Assembly: GCA_900539835.1 (NCBI GenBank)
Contig: UQDR01000015.1
Span: 1 to 55,735 of the forward strand
Source of the DNA: an uncultured Ruminococcus sp.
GTDB lineage: Bacteria > Bacillota > Clostridia > Oscillospirales > Ruminococcaceae
Direction: 5' to 3'
Length of the DNA: 55,735 nt
The translations under genes and the position numbers were made by a program. Positions 55,720 through 55,735 of the stretch are shown here, in pieces (position 1 is the stretch's first letter; each line of letters starts with the position of its first letter). The notes beneath the pieces were generated by a model. The model worked only from the letters and a program-made list of their open reading frames with translations. It had not been told where the DNA came from and did no database searches.

Positions 55720-55735
55720 AAATAGAATAACAAGA

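Overview
The window has the features of a low-GC Gram-positive gut Clostridium relative, most like Ruminococcus/Oscillospiraceae. The evidence is AT-rich intergenic DNA, strong Shine-Dalgarno sequences, BspA-type leucine-rich secreted proteins, a PTS glucose/maltose-type permease beside malQ and glgP, a secDF fusion, and HU followed by a DUF6465-type protein. The genus is an inference. About 35.3 kb is an integrated siphovirus-like prophage and the remaining 20 kb is host chromosome.

Prophage, 1 to about 35335. The right end is attR: the last 27 bases of a tRNA-Ser gene sit just downstream of a tyrosine integrase. The left end lies outside the window. Reading leftward from the integrase: (a) an immunity/accessory zone at 29.6-34.2 kb with several HTH regulators and 16-bp palindromic operators placed inside two leftward promoters. 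This zone also holds a rightward accessory operon encoding a NYN-domain nuclease, a membrane/coiled-coil protein split by a frameshift and an FlgT-like barrel protein. (b) A leftward early operon at 18.6-30.3 kb with small zinc and membrane proteins, Gp157, ERF recombinase, HNH, NinB-like, SSB, a replication initiator with iteron-like repeats, a DnaC-like loader, RusA, a truncated helicase, a DNA methyltransferase with an altered catalytic motif, YopX and an ArpU-like late activator. (c) A non-coding gap at 18.1-18.6 kb with one tRNA-like gene and one smaller tRNA-like structure. (d) A leftward late operon at 0-18.1 kb: terS, terL, portal, minor capsid 2 fused to a JAB-like domain, scaffold, capsid, connectors, tail tube, frameshift-linked chaperones, tape measure, baseplate, LRR tail protein, holin and CHAP endolysin. 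A compact type I toxin-antitoxin-like locus (29-residue membrane peptide plus convergent RNA) sits among the head-tail genes at 9.54-9.86 kb.

Host, 35.34 kb to the end. Two tandem BspA-like secreted proteins share a nearly identical 324-bp 3' end. They are followed by the PTS block (EIICBA, HPr and EI, leftward) diverging from malQ and glgP (rightward). This set would import and phosphorylate glucose or maltose-type sugars and process maltodextrin and glycogen. Next come a CmpB-like membrane protein, intergenic repeats, ahcY (S-adenosylhomocysteine hydrolase) and a 796-residue BspA-like protein divergent from a small HTH regulator whose putative operator overlaps the BspA promoter. The window ends with secDF, HU and a histone-H1-like lysine/alanine-rich DUF6465-type protein.

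The points most worth a second look are the toxin-antitoxin-like locus with mirrored promoters, the NYN accessory operon with its terminator-bearing leader RNA, the paired operator-in-spacer promoters, the JAB fusion on the minor capsid protein, and the rearranged helicase/methyltransferase segment that keeps a short remnant of a cytosine methyltransferase.
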